Below are positions 1-5,130 of a stretch of DNA of 11,174 nucleotides, piece after piece. The position numbers and the translations under genes were made by a program. Origin of the DNA: an uncultured Senegalimassilia sp. (lineage in GTDB: Bacteria > Actinomycetota > Coriobacteriia > Coriobacteriales > Eggerthellaceae); NCBI GenBank assembly GCA_937925385.1, contig CALEWN010000206.1, forward strand, positions 1-11,174, written 5' to 3'. The notes under the pieces are model-generated. The model made no database searches, was not told the origin of the DNA, and saw nothing but the letters and a program-made list of their open reading frames with translations. The number at the start of each line of letters is the position of its first letter. Position 1 is the stretch's first letter.

Positions 1-800
1 GCTTCGTGCAGATGCGCGAGCGCGTCGGGGGCCAGGCCCTCACGCTCGACGGGAGCGGCGCCATCATCAGCGAGAAGCTTGCCAGCCAGCTGGGGGTTTC
101 CGTTGGCGACACCCTGACGCTCTACGACGAGGACGACATCGGCAACCTGGTGGGGGATGGGCACACGGTGACCGTCGCCGGCATCATGGAGAACTACGTG
201 GCGCAGTACGCTTACGTCACCGCCGACGTGTATGAGCAGGCTATGGGCAAGCCGGCCGATTTCGCCACCGTCTACGTCGATCTTGGGGACGGCGTCGACC
301 GTGATGCGTTCTCCGATCAGCTGCTTTCCATGGACGGCGTGAAGACCGTCACCTACAGCGATGAGACCATCAACAGCTATCGTACCATGCTCAAGTCGGT
401 CGACAGCGTGGTGGTGGTGCTCGTGGTGGCCGCGGCGCTGCTGGCGTTCGTGGTGCTGTACAACCTCACGAACATCAACATCACCGAGCGCGCGCGGGAG
501 ATCGCCACGCTCAAGGTGCTCGGCTTCACGTCGCGCGAGGTGGATGCGTACATCTTCCGCGAAACCATCCTGCTGTCGATCATCGGCGCCGCGATCGGCT
601 TGGTGCTCGGCATCTTCATGGAGGGTTTCGTCATCACCACCGCCGAGGTCGATCAGGTCATGTTCGGCCGTGACATCCATGCGGCAAGCTTCGTCATCGC
701 GTTCGCCCTGACCATGGTGTTCTCGGGCATCGTGGCCCTTGCCATGCGCGGCAAGCTGCGCCGCATCGACATGGTGGAAAGCCTGAAGTCCAACGAGTAA
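1..800 (+). CDS. ABC transporter permease, FtsX-like family (3' part only)
   Basis: C-terminal part of an integral-membrane permease of the FtsX/MacB/LolC type, which with an ATP-binding subunit moves lipophilic or peptide substrates or drives envelope processes; the substrate cannot be told. The reading frame is open to the left edge (codons start at base 3), so the true start lies outside the window; the GTG at 6 is just a codon in this frame. Counting from that GTG, residues 1-130 look like the extracytoplasmic MacB-like domain. Hydrophobic segments follow at about 134-154, 186-207 and 227-247. Between the first two is the family's conserved cytoplasmic stretch (152-174, containing NITERAREIATLKVLGF). 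The protein ends in a short basic tail (RGKLRRIDMVESLKSNE). About 264 residues are visible; whole proteins of this type are usually 400-1100. The family call is firm, the substrate unknown. Confidence 0.9.
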   Translation, partial: FVQMRERVGGQALTLDGSGAIISEKLASQLGVSVGDTLTLYDEDDIGNLVGDGHTVTVAGIMENYVAQYAYVTADVYEQAMGKPADFATVYVDLGDGVDRDAFSDQLLSMDGVKTVTYSDETINSYRTMLKSVDSVVVVLVVAAALLAFVVLYNLTNINITERAREIATLKVLGFTSREVDAYIFRETILLSIIGAAIGLVLGIFMEGFVITTAEVDQVMFGRDIHAASFVIAFALTMVFSGIVALAMRGKLRRIDMVESLKSNE

Positions 801-918
801 GGCCCGCAGCAGCCGATTTCGCTATCCGGTCACGTGCAGAATCGCCTTCGCGCGATCTTGCAGGGCTTGCGCGCGGCTGCTAGAAGAAGTCGAAAAGCAG
901 AAGGGATCTTGCTGCAAT

Positions 919-963
919 GGAGGGGGGTCTGGTGGCGCATCTGCGTCTTTCCGTCCCCCTTTT
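919..963 (+). terminator. weak candidate terminator after the permease gene
   Basis: GGAGGGGG (919-926) can pair with CCCCCTTT (955-962, two G-T pairs at the base) across a loop of 28 bases, followed by only a short T run (960-963). The long loop makes this a weak intrinsic terminator. It is the best candidate between the permease stop (800) and the trigger factor promoter. The rest of 801-1040 shows only a small hairpin at 836-861 without a T run. Confidence 0.35.
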
Positions 964-973
964 GAGCCGTCCA

Positions 974-1000
974 TTGCGTCTGCGTGATTTGCGTTAAAAT
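974..1000 (+). promoter_or_regulatory. candidate promoter of the trigger factor gene
   Basis: A -10 like hexamer TAAAAT lies at 995-1000 and a -35 like TTGCGT at 974-979, separated by 15 bases, shorter than the ideal 17. Transcription would start near 1007, giving a leader of about 34 bases. That leader holds the 13-base palindrome TTGTTTCAAACAA (1014-1026) directly before the Shine-Dalgarno sequence AGAAGGGG (1027-1034). Confidence 0.45.
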
Positions 1001-1040
1001 AGGCCGTACCGCTTTGTTTCAAACAAGAAGGGGACACCCA

Positions 1041-2345
1041 ATGAAGGTTACCGAAAAGAAGAATCCCGACGGCACCATCGAGCTGACCGCCGTTGCCGCC
1101 ACGGCAGAGGTCGCCCAGGCGTTCAACGTCGCTCATCACTCGTTCCTGGCGAACATGGGCTTGCAGGTCGGTCCGACCCAGACGCCCGCACAGGTTGCCG
1201 AGGAAGAGCTGGGCATCGTGAACCTCGACGCGGTCTCGCAGCAGCTCGCCGTCGATTACCTTGTGCCGTTCGCCGTCGACAAGCGAAATCTGTGCCCGGC
1301 GTTTCCGCCCAAGCCGGTTATCAACCAGATGATCAAGCGCGGCGAGCCGTTCGAGTTCCAGCTGATCGTCACGCCCAAGCCCGATTACGAGCTGACCAGC
1401 TACGAGCCGGTTTCCATCACCGTGCCGGCGTTCAAGTTCGACGAGGCCATGGTCGACGAGCAGCTGCGCATGGTGCTCGAAAGCTATGCTTCGTATGTGC
1501 GTTGCGATCCCCATCCGCTCGGCGAAAACGATGCCGCGCGCATCAAGGTGGAGGCAACGCAGGGCGGCAAGCCCCACAAGAACCTGTCCACGGACGGCCG
1601 TACGTACATCATGGGCATGAACCTGCTGCCCGAGGGCTTCGAGAAGAACCTTCTCGGCATGACCGAGGGCGACAGCAAGTCCTTCAGCTTCGATATCCCG
1701 GACGCCGAAGAGGGGACCGATCCTATCGAGTGCACCGTCACCGTCCTGGAGTGCCAGTGCAAGAAGATCCCCGAGCTGACCGACGAGTGGGTTGAGCAGA
1801 ACATCCCGATGCTGAACAATGCGGAAGCGCTGCGAGCCTCCATTCGCGAGGCCTTGCTTGCCCAGCAGCAGGCGCAGTACCGCGAAATGCAGCTGACCAT
1901 GGTCGCCGATGAGCTGGCCCGCCGTTTCGAGGGCAAGATCGATGACGAGGTTTACGAATCCATGCGTGACACGCTCATGCAGAACGTCAAGGGTTCGGTT
2001 GCCCAGCAGGGCCTGCAGTTCGACGAGTTCGTGGCCATGCAGGGCGGCATCCAGCAGTTCAGCATGATGCTCATGATCCAGGCGCGCCAAATGCTCGTGC
2101 AGGGCTATGCGCTTGATGCGCTGTTCCGTCACGAGAAGATGACGCTCGACGACGAGGACATCATGGCAGCCTGCCGCGCCATGAACCCCGCCGATCCCAC
2201 CACGGCGCGTCGCCAGATGGAGGGCAACGGCCAGGCGTTCGTGCTGCGCGAGACCGCAGGTCGTCTGAAGGCCAATCGCTGGCTGCTCGAGCACGCCGAC
2301 ATCACCATTTCCGACGAGCAGCCCGAGGCAGAGAAGGCCGAATAG
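1041..2345 (+). CDS. tig: trigger factor-like chaperone, divergent N-terminus
   Basis: A 434-residue protein with the three-part layout of trigger factor, the ribosome-associated folding helper and peptidyl-prolyl isomerase of the cytoplasm; the length is typical. The N-terminal domain is about residues 1-125. An FKBP-like domain spans about 160-245, with the family-like GMNLLPEGFEKNLLGMTEGD at 192-211 and the IPELTDEWV junction at 243-251. A helical chaperone domain rich in Gln, Met and Glu completes it. The signature GFRxGKxP that docks on ribosomal protein L23 is replaced by GLQVGPTQTP (40-49), without its basic residues. Start: ATG at 1041 follows AGAAGGGG by six bases; the frame is open further upstream but lacks a better ribosome site. 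It may be a second, non-ribosomal trigger factor, or the only one in a lineage with an altered contact; a canonical copy elsewhere would decide. I am sure of the family, less of the role. Confidence 0.85.
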   Translation: MKVTEKKNPDGTIELTAVAATAEVAQAFNVAHHSFLANMGLQVGPTQTPAQVAEEELGIVNLDAVSQQLAVDYLVPFAVDKRNLCPAFPPKPVINQMIKRGEPFEFQLIVTPKPDYELTSYEPVSITVPAFKFDEAMVDEQLRMVLESYASYVRCDPHPLGENDAARIKVEATQGGKPHKNLSTDGRTYIMGMNLLPEGFEKNLLGMTEGDSKSFSFDIPDAEEGTDPIECTVTVLECQCKKIPELTDEWVEQNIPMLNNAEALRASIREALLAQQQAQYREMQLTMVADELARRFEGKIDDEVYESMRDTLMQNVKGSVAQQGLQFDEFVAMQGGIQQFSMMLMIQARQMLVQGYALDALFRHEKMTLDDEDIMAACRAMNPADPTTARRQMEGNGQAFVLRETAGRLKANRWLLEHADITISDEQPEAEKAE

Positions 2346-2451
2346 GCGAAAAGCCGATCGTAGCCGGGGCTGGGGAAGCCCGAGCCGGCGGCTGTGTTAT
2401 GCCGTTGCCAGGGAATTTCCTTCTCGGAGCCCCTTTCGCGGAAAACATGTG

Positions 2452-2487
2452 AACGCCACGCGCGAACGTCATCGTGCGTGGCGTTTT
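2452..2487 (+). terminator. intrinsic terminator of the trigger factor gene
   Basis: AACGCCACGC (2452-2461) is perfectly complementary to GCGTGGCGTT (2476-2485). The stem can grow by three pairs inwards (2462-2464 with 2473-2475), leaving an 8-base loop. A short T run (2484-2487) follows. It lies about 110 bases after the stop codon and directly abuts the rpmE -10 element at 2494. Confidence 0.7.
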
Positions 2488-2490
2488 CCG

Positions 2491-2499
2491 TGCTATAAT
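2491..2499 (+). promoter_or_regulatory. extended -10 promoter of rpmE
   Basis: TGCTATAAT: a perfect TATAAT (2494-2499) with the TG of an extended -10 at 2491-2492. No good -35 hexamer is visible 16-18 bases upstream, where the terminator hairpin of the preceding gene sits, as is common for extended -10 promoters. Transcription would start near 2506, about 54 bases before the rpmE ATG. Confidence 0.75.
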
Positions 2500-2505
2500 G
2501 CAAAG

Positions 2506-2559
2506 GCTTGTCTTCCGCCTTGGTCGGAAACCAAGGCACGGTAAAAGGAGTACCAGACT
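2506..2559 (+). promoter_or_regulatory. structured 5' leader of rpmE, possible L31 autoregulatory leader
   Basis: GCCTTGGT (2517-2524) pairs perfectly with ACCAAGGC (2530-2537) around the loop CGGAA (2525-2529). The bases TTCCG (2513-2517) just before this stem are complementary to that loop, so a second, mutually exclusive hairpin (TTCCG with CGGAA) can form. Further on, GGTA (2540-2543) and TACC (2551-2554) flank the Shine-Dalgarno stretch AAAGGAG (2544-2550), placing it in a 7-base loop. Ribosomal protein leaders for L31 have been proposed in several bacterial groups, as I recall including Coriobacteria; whether this one matches a known family was not tested. Confidence 0.55.
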
Positions 2560-3015
2560 ATGAAACAAGGAATCCATCCGGAGTACGTGGAGTGCACCGT
2601 CAAGTGCAGCTGCGGCAACACCTTCACCACCCGCTCGACGAAGTCCGAGCTGAAGGTCGACATCTGCAACGTGTGCCACCCGTTCTACACTGGCCAGCAG
2701 CGCTTCGTCGACACCGGCGGACGCGTCCAGCGCTTCGCCGACAAGTTCGGTTCCGCCAAGGAGCAGGTGGCTGCTCGCGAGGCCGCCAAGAAGGCCGAGC
2801 GCGCCGCTAAGGCCGCCGAGATCGAGGCCGCCAAGAAGGCCGAGCGCGAGGCTAAGGCCGCCGCTAAGGCCAAGCGTGCCGAGGAGTTCGCCAAGAAGGC
2901 TGCTGCCGAGGCTGAGAAGGCTGCCGAGATCGAGGCCGCTACCGCCGCTGCCGAGGCCGTCGAGGCTCCCGCAGAGGCCGAGGTTGAGGCTGCTGCCGAG
3001 ACCGCTGCCGAATAG
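2560..3015 (+). CDS. rpmE: 50S ribosomal protein L31, zinc-binding type, with long C-terminal tail
   Basis: L31 forms part of the bridge between ribosomal subunits. Residues 1-64 are a complete L31: it starts MKQGIHPEY, has the four zinc ligands Cys16, Cys18, Cys36 and Cys39, and the conserved HPFYTG (40-45) and DTGGRVQRF (51-59). Zinc-containing L31 is the form used when zinc is plentiful. Family members are usually 65-85 residues; this one has 151. The extra part is an Ala/Lys/Glu tail: about 65-118 mixed basic and probably helical, with two copies of a 15-residue unit (74-88 and 89-103, each starting EAAKKAER), then an acidic, nearly Lys-free end (about 119-151). The ATG at 2560 follows AAAAGGAG (2543-2550) by nine bases. 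Transcription appears monocistronic, with its own promoter, leader and terminator. The tail may be a trait of the lineage. Confidence 0.95.
   Translation: MKQGIHPEYVECTVKCSCGNTFTTRSTKSELKVDICNVCHPFYTGQQRFVDTGGRVQRFADKFGSAKEQVAAREAAKKAERAAKAAEIEAAKKAEREAKAAAKAKRAEEFAKKAAAEAEKAAEIEAATAAAEAVEAPAEAEVEAAAETAAE
2779..2848 (+). repeat. 45-base period repeat in the L31 tail
   Basis: A 25-base stretch at 2779-2803 occurs again without change at 2824-2848, 45 bases later, encoding the start of the 15-residue units (EAAKKAER). Identity includes the third codon positions, so it looks like a recent tandem duplication or gene conversion, not protein-level convergence alone. The next bases are similar but not identical. 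Confidence 0.85.
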
Positions 3016-3057
3016 CACTACAGCGTTAAGCACAAATAGCACTGCACAAAAAGCAAC

Positions 3058-3090
3058 AGGGAGGCCCGCGAAAGCGGGTCTTCCTGCGTT
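3058..3090 (+). terminator. intrinsic terminator of rpmE
   Basis: A 12-pair stem: AGGGAGGCCCGC (3058-3069) with GCGGGTCTTCCT (3074-3085), two G-T pairs, closed by a GAAA tetraloop (3070-3073). The T run after it is poor (GCGTTT). It lies about 40 bases after the rpmE stop. Confidence 0.75.
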
Positions 3091-3239
3091 TCGGGCCCGT
3101 TGCGGTAATGCAGCATATCGGTAACGCTTCGCTTTCGCGGTGTAATAGGGGGCGATGCTCGGCGTATAGTCGAATGGGATGTGACGGTGAGCTGCATTTG
3201 CTTACAGCGGACACCTTTCCCACTTTGCCCTTCGAATCG

Positions 3240-3305
3240 TTGTTACGAACGTGATAAGCTATCATTAATAGGAAGCGGTATCAATAACTACACCTTATTA
3301 AAGGT
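3240..3305 (+). promoter_or_regulatory. control region of the flavin reductase-rubredoxin gene
   Basis: This is the AT-rich end of a 230-base gap with nothing else recognisable. TTGTTA (3240-3245) resembles a -35. TATCAT (3260-3265) is the best -10 by sequence, but the spacing is only 14; ATTAAT (3264-3269) gives 18. The -10 overlaps the inverted repeat TGATA-AGC-TATCA (3252-3264), a possible operator. A small hairpin, ACCTT-ATTA-AAGGT (3292-3305), sits just before the Shine-Dalgarno sequence. The assignment of the hexamers is uncertain. Confidence 0.4.
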
Positions 3306-3323
3306 AAGAGCAAGGAGGCTCCT

Positions 3324-4001
3324 ATGTTCGACAAGAAGGCGTTCCATTCGCTTAGCTACGGTATGTATGTTATCGGCACGCGCTTCGATAACAAGGACTA
3401 CGGGTGCGTTGCCAATACGTTTGCTCAGGTCACTTCGTCTCCCTTGCAGGTCAGCGTGGCGCTGAACAAGGAAAACGCCACCACGGCGGCAGTGCGTCAA
3501 GCTGGTCGTTTCACGGCATCCTGTTTGTCCGAGCAGGCGGATATGCAGCTGATCGGCACGTTCGGTTTCCATACGTCCACTGAGCTTGATAAATTCGCGC
3601 AGCACGCAAGCGCCCGTGATGAATCCGGCTTGCCCTATGTGGCCGAGCAATACTGCGCTTGGTTCTCCGCGAAGGTGGTTTCGGAGCTCGACCTGGGTAC
3701 GCATGTCCTGTTCGTGGGGGAGGTTGAGGAATGCGCCGCGGTCGCCGATGCGGCTGCTCCTATGACGTATGCGTTCTATCATCAGGTCAAGGGCGGCAAA
3801 ACCCCTCCGAAGGCTTCCAGCTATCTGGGTGAAGAACAACCTGCCGTCGCGCCCGCTGAATTGAGCGTCTCTGAGCAGCCTAAGGTTGCCTGGCGTTGCA
3901 CCATCTGCGGGCATATGGAGTACGTCGATGAGCTGCCTGATGACTTCGTTTGCCCCGTATGCGGTGTCGGCAAGGAATTCTTCGAGCGGGTGGAGCTCTA
4001 A
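3324..4001 (+). CDS. flavin reductase-rubredoxin fusion (high-molecular-weight rubredoxin type)
   Basis: A 225-residue cytoplasmic electron carrier in two parts. Residues 1 to about 165 are a flavin reductase-like FMN-binding domain (opening FDKKAFHSLSYGMYVIGTR, then CVANTFAQVTSSP and VALNKENATT). A Pro/Ala/Glu-rich linker covers about 166-186. Residues 187-225 are a rubredoxin-like iron site with Cys192, Cys195, Cys210 and Cys213 (CTIC and CPVC). In acetogens and other anaerobes such fusions (Hrb) pass electrons from NAD(P)H through FMN and the iron site to partners such as flavodiiron proteins that remove O2 or NO; a partner here is inferred, none is in the window. The rubredoxin part is short: 14 residues between the Cys pairs against about 29 in classical rubredoxin. 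ATG 3324 follows a perfect AAGGAGG (3312-3318) by five bases. Confidence 0.88.
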   Translation: MFDKKAFHSLSYGMYVIGTRFDNKDYGCVANTFAQVTSSPLQVSVALNKENATTAAVRQAGRFTASCLSEQADMQLIGTFGFHTSTELDKFAQHASARDESGLPYVAEQYCAWFSAKVVSELDLGTHVLFVGEVEECAAVADAAAPMTYAFYHQVKGGKTPPKASSYLGEEQPAVAPAELSVSEQPKVAWRCTICGHMEYVDELPDDFVCPVCGVGKEFFERVEL

Positions 4002-4007
4002 GGGATT

Positions 4008-4032
4008 AAGGCAGACTGACGGTCTTCTTGTT
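4008..4032 (+). terminator. weak candidate terminator after the rubredoxin fusion gene
   Basis: AGAC (4013-4016) pairs with GTCT (4022-4025) and, past one mismatch, AGG (4009-4011) with TCTT bases beyond; TCTTGTTT follows. The stem is short. The stronger hairpin at 4118-4152 may instead stop transcription from both sides. Confidence 0.25.
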
Positions 4033-4114
4033 TGGTGAATGCCGCTGGGCTGGATATGGCTCTCGGTGCGTTGCGCCGAATCCGTTCGGAAAGGGTGTTC
4101 GCACCTGCTATTGC

Positions 4115-4152
4115 AAAAAGGCTCGCAAGCCGGATCACGGCTTGCGAGCCTT
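4115..4152 (-). terminator. strong intrinsic terminator of nadK, possibly two-way
   Basis: A perfect 15-pair inverted repeat: AAGGCTCGCAAGCCG (4118-4132) and CGGCTTGCGAGCCTT (4138-4152), loop GATCA. On the minus strand it is followed by TTTTT (4119-4115), so it primarily ends nadK, whose stop is 28 bases away. In the + direction the T run is interrupted (TTGCGTGGTTTT), so it may also stop the convergent upstream gene. A further copy of one arm (GCTTGCGAGC, 4171-4180) overlaps the nadK stop codon. Confidence 0.85.
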
Positions 4153-4179
4153 GCGTGGTTTTGGCCGATTGCTTGCGAG

Positions 4180-5067
4180 CTAGAAGAACACCTTCGCCGC
4201 GTGGTTGTAAAACCCTTCGTCCTTATAGCGCAGCAGGGTGGTGGGCACGTCGCCTCGGCGTACGTACAGGCGTCGAAGGGGGCGGTCAAGCTCCACCAGC
4301 TCGCCATCTATGAACAGGGTGGCATCGCGATCATCCTGGTTTTCGGACAGGTCCATCTCCACCACATCGGAAGGCGCCGTCACCACCGCGCGGGAGTGCA
4401 GCGTATGCGGGGCGATGGGCACAGCAACCAGGCCTGTGAAACCAGGTGCCACCAGCGGTCCGCCTGCCGACAGCGCATAGGCCGTGGAGCCTGTTGCGCT
4501 TGCCACTACCAAGCCGTCGCCGCGCATGTTCGCTAAATGCGACCCTGAAACTCCCAGGCCGAAATCGATGATGCGCCCGTTTGCACCGCGGGTGACGGCA
4601 ACCTCGTTCAGGGCGAAGAACTCGCGGGGCTCGTCGGGCTCCTCGCCGGCTCCGTCGTCTGCGAAGGGGTCTGCTTCGCCTTCGCAGACGACTCGGATAT
4701 CCAGGTTGGTGCGCACTTCGTGGGTTGCGTCACCTGAAAGCGCCGCAACCAGCGGTTCCATCACGCCCGACTCGTTCGGGTTCGCCAAAAAGCCTAGGCG
4801 CCCGTAATTGATGCCCAGAATCGGTGTGCCATGAAAGCCCACCTGACGCGCCGTGCGCAAGATGGTGCCATCCCCGCCTAGGGCCACCGCCATGTCCACG
4901 CCATGGTCGAACAGCTCGGAAAGCTCGGGGGCCGCCAGGGGGGAGGCAAGCTTCGAGGAGTCCACCACGGTGTAGTCGATTCCCTGTGTGGCCAGGTACG
5001 TTACCAGCAGCAACGATGCGTCGATCGCCTGCGAGTTGGAATTATTACGCACGATGAGGATGTGCAT
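4180..5067 (-). CDS. nadK: NAD kinase
   Basis: A 295-residue cytoplasmic enzyme that phosphorylates NAD+ to NADP+ with ATP or polyphosphate, the only de novo source of NADP. Visible landmarks: GGDGT at 64-68 (catalytic Asp66), GINYGRLGFL at 85-94, Asn154-Glu155 (ALNE), GDG at 183-185 and ATGSTAYALSAGGP from 191. Length is normal. An acidic insertion (about 128-149, GEADPFADDGAGEEPDEPRE) lies between the LDIRVV strand and ALNE, encoded by a perfect inverted repeat. Start: ATG at 5067 follows GGAAAGAGG (5074-5082 on the other strand) by six bases and begins MHILIVRNN, as expected for the first strand; the longer open frame would run back through the murJ promoter. It is divergent from murJ, with a shared control region. 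Confidence 0.95.
   Translation of the reverse strand: MHILIVRNNSNSQAIDASLLLVTYLATQGIDYTVVDSSKLASPLAAPELSELFDHGVDMAVALGGDGTILRTARQVGFHGTPILGINYGRLGFLANPNESGVMEPLVAALSGDATHEVRTNLDIRVVCEGEADPFADDGAGEEPDEPREFFALNEVAVTRGANGRIIDFGLGVSGSHLANMRGDGLVVASATGSTAYALSAGGPLVAPGFTGLVAVPIAPHTLHSRAVVTAPSDVVEMDLSENQDDRDATLFIDGELVELDRPLRRLYVRRGDVPTTLLRYKDEGFYNHAAKVFF
4654..4692 (-). repeat. perfect 14-bp inverted repeat inside nadK
   Basis: GTCGTCTGCGAAGG (4654-4667) and CCTTCGCAGACGAC (4679-4692) are exact reverse complements around an 11-base loop. The element encodes the acidic insertion of NAD kinase, outside the conserved motifs. In the nadK mRNA it would fold into a stable hairpin. Confidence 0.8.
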
Positions 5068-5087
5068 GCGGGGCCTCTTTCCGTGTT

Positions 5088-5110
5088 TGCTATGATGAGC
5101 AATCATACCA
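5088..5110. promoter_or_regulatory. symmetric divergent extended -10 promoters for nadK and murJ
   Basis: On + the motif TGCTATGAT (5088-5096) and on - the motif TGGTATGAT (5110-5102) are both extended -10 elements (TGnTATGAT). They are inverted copies differing at one base, separated by GAGCA. Predicted starts are near 5103 for murJ and 5095 for nadK, so each gene gets a leader of about 28 bases and the two polymerases would compete for the same DNA. No clear -35 hexamers are visible. The symmetry could also serve a regulator. Confidence 0.7.
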
Positions 5111-5130
5111 TCACGAGAAAGCGCATTTTC

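Noticed and set aside
1012-1027. Heat-shock operator (CIRCE or HAIR) before the trigger factor gene
   Set aside because: The palindrome does not match either consensus in sequence or spacing.
984-1040. Longer N-terminus for the trigger factor
   Set aside because: The frame is open but starts before the -10 element; ATG 1041 has the ribosome site and the expected N-terminus.
822-2294. 490-codon open frame on the minus strand
   Set aside because: It is antisense to the trigger factor gene, rich in His, Leu and Arg as expected for the complement of high-GC coding DNA, and has no recognisable motif or ribosome site.
3252-3264. FNR/CRP-type binding site
   Set aside because: The half-sites TGAT and ATCA are present but separated by five bases where the FNR site has four; kept only as an unassigned inverted repeat.
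3288-4307. 339-codon open frame on the minus strand
   Set aside because: Covers the rubredoxin fusion gene in antisense and runs through the nadK terminator; not plausible as a gene.
5092-5097. In-frame upstream ATG codons for murJ
   Set aside because: They lie within the -10 element and upstream of the predicted transcription start, with no Shine-Dalgarno; ATG 5131 is better.
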